From an uncultured Ruminococcus sp. (GTDB lineage Bacteria > Bacillota > Clostridia > Oscillospirales > Ruminococcaceae), in the NCBI GenBank assembly GCA_946404705.1, contig CAMJES010000134.1, positions 1-6,302 of the forward strand: DNA of 6,302 nt, in the 5' to 3' direction. The translations under genes were made by a program, and so were the position numbers. The notes under the pieces are model-generated. The model saw only the letters and a program-made list of their open reading frames with translations. It searched no databases and was not told the DNA's origin. Position 1 is the stretch's first letter; each line of letters begins with the position of its first letter. Shown here piece by piece: positions 6,012 to 6,302 of this stretch.

Positions 6012-6033
6012 TGGGAGACAAATGGGAGACAAA
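6012..6033. repeat. Tandem 11-bp repeat TGGGAGACAAA, two exact copies
   Basis: The copies are 6012-6022 and 6023-6033. The second copy also forms a small hairpin with the following TCTCC (GGAGA with TCTCC around CAAAA). The period equals that of the AAAGACCA pair about 400 bp to the left, and both contain AGAC followed closely by AAA. Confidence 0.8.
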
Positions 6034-6128
6034 ATCTCCAATTAAAATATGCGAAGAGATCTTTTAGTTTTTGAGCATTAAAGCATAATTGCAATGCGTA
6101 TCGCCTATCAATTTAACTGCAAATTATT

Positions 6129-6149
6129 GACAGTAGACAGTAGACGGTA
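6129..6149. repeat. Three tandem heptamers GACAGTA
   Basis: GACAGTA at 6129-6135 and 6136-6142, then GACGGTA at 6143-6149. A short non-coding microsatellite of a kind that varies by slippage. No role is evident. Confidence 0.8.
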
Positions 6150-6257
6150 AGAATACATAGATTAAAAAGCCGTTCAAAAGCCTATATATTCTCCTCCCCA
6201 ATACAAACTATGCTTAAGAATCACACGCCAAATAACTCTGGCACAGATTAAGTTCCT

Positions 6258-6302
6258 AGATCGGAAGAGCGTCGTGTAGGGAAAGAGTGTAGATCTCGGT
6301 GG
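6258..6302. other. Illumina TruSeq adapter sequence (contamination at contig end)
   Basis: From AGATCGGAAGAGCGTCG at 6258 to the last base, the sequence matches, as I know it, the reverse complement of the Illumina universal adapter over all 45 nt. It is read-through left in the assembly and not part of the genome. Confidence 0.97.

Larger units (their letters stand above)
5284..6257. other. About 1 kb without a recognisable gene
   Basis: I find no coding sequence with a ribosome binding site and a recognisable protein. Frames open for 80-100 codons exist at 5262-5573 (minus) and 5700-5960 (plus), but they lack start signals and family resemblance. The stretch contains a cluster of short alternative hairpins (CTGTC/GACAG 5302-5306 with 5318-5322; TCAAG/CTTGA 5335-5339 with 5344-5348), a strong stem-loop at 5401-5434, and three sets of small direct repeats listed separately. 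It could be decayed mobile-element DNA or plain intergenic sequence at a contig end. Confidence 0.6.

Noticed and set aside
6012..6149. Possible CRISPR array from clustered short repeats
   Set aside because: The repeats are 7 or 11 bp and directly tandem with no spacers, and no cas gene is nearby.

Overview
The window looks like an AT-rich contig end from an anaerobic gut or rumen Firmicute, most likely Clostridia of the Ruminococcaceae/Lachnospiraceae type. The evidence is strong AGGAGG-type ribosome binding sites, Gram-positive consensus promoters, a lipoprotein with a Thr-rich linker and a likely mannanase domain, and a GDSL/SGNH hydrolase of a form common in Clostridia. No gene here fixes the genus. 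The last 45 bases (6258-6302) are not genomic: they match the Illumina TruSeq adapter, so the biological sequence ends at 6257.

Left part (1-1316, minus strand): a two-gene operon. A cytoplasmic SGNH/GDSL hydrolase (597-1223) is followed after one base by a secreted lipoprotein that runs off the window (1-595). The lipoprotein has a lipobox, a long Thr/Ser-rich linker with five 11-residue repeats, and the start of what looks like a GH26 mannanase domain. A plausible joint role is processing of (acetylated) plant mannan. That role is inferred.

Middle left (1241-2214, plus strand): a divergent LysR-type regulator is broken by two in-frame stops and a one-base loss in an A run, although its promoter, ribosome binding site and terminator still look intact. 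It faces the hydrolase operon across back-to-back promoters, so it was probably that operon's regulator.

Middle right (2313-5233, minus strand): a three-gene ABC-2 exporter operon in the order permease, permease, ATPase, of the COG4587/COG3694/COG4586 type that includes the cyanobacterial methyl viologen exporter. It has a perfect 12/12 consensus promoter and a leader of about 185 nt. The leader encodes a 26-residue peptide with an ideal ribosome binding site, followed by an intrinsic terminator placed just before the first permease. A 9-nt segment inside the peptide ORF is exactly complementary to the terminator loop and 3' arm. This is the layout of a translation-coupled attenuator and is the most interesting system in the window. 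A long nested hairpin ends the operon.

Right part (5234-6257): about 1 kb without a convincing gene. It holds a strong stem-loop, two pairs of 11-bp-period direct repeats and a 7-bp tandem repeat, and may be the remnant of a decayed or mobile segment.
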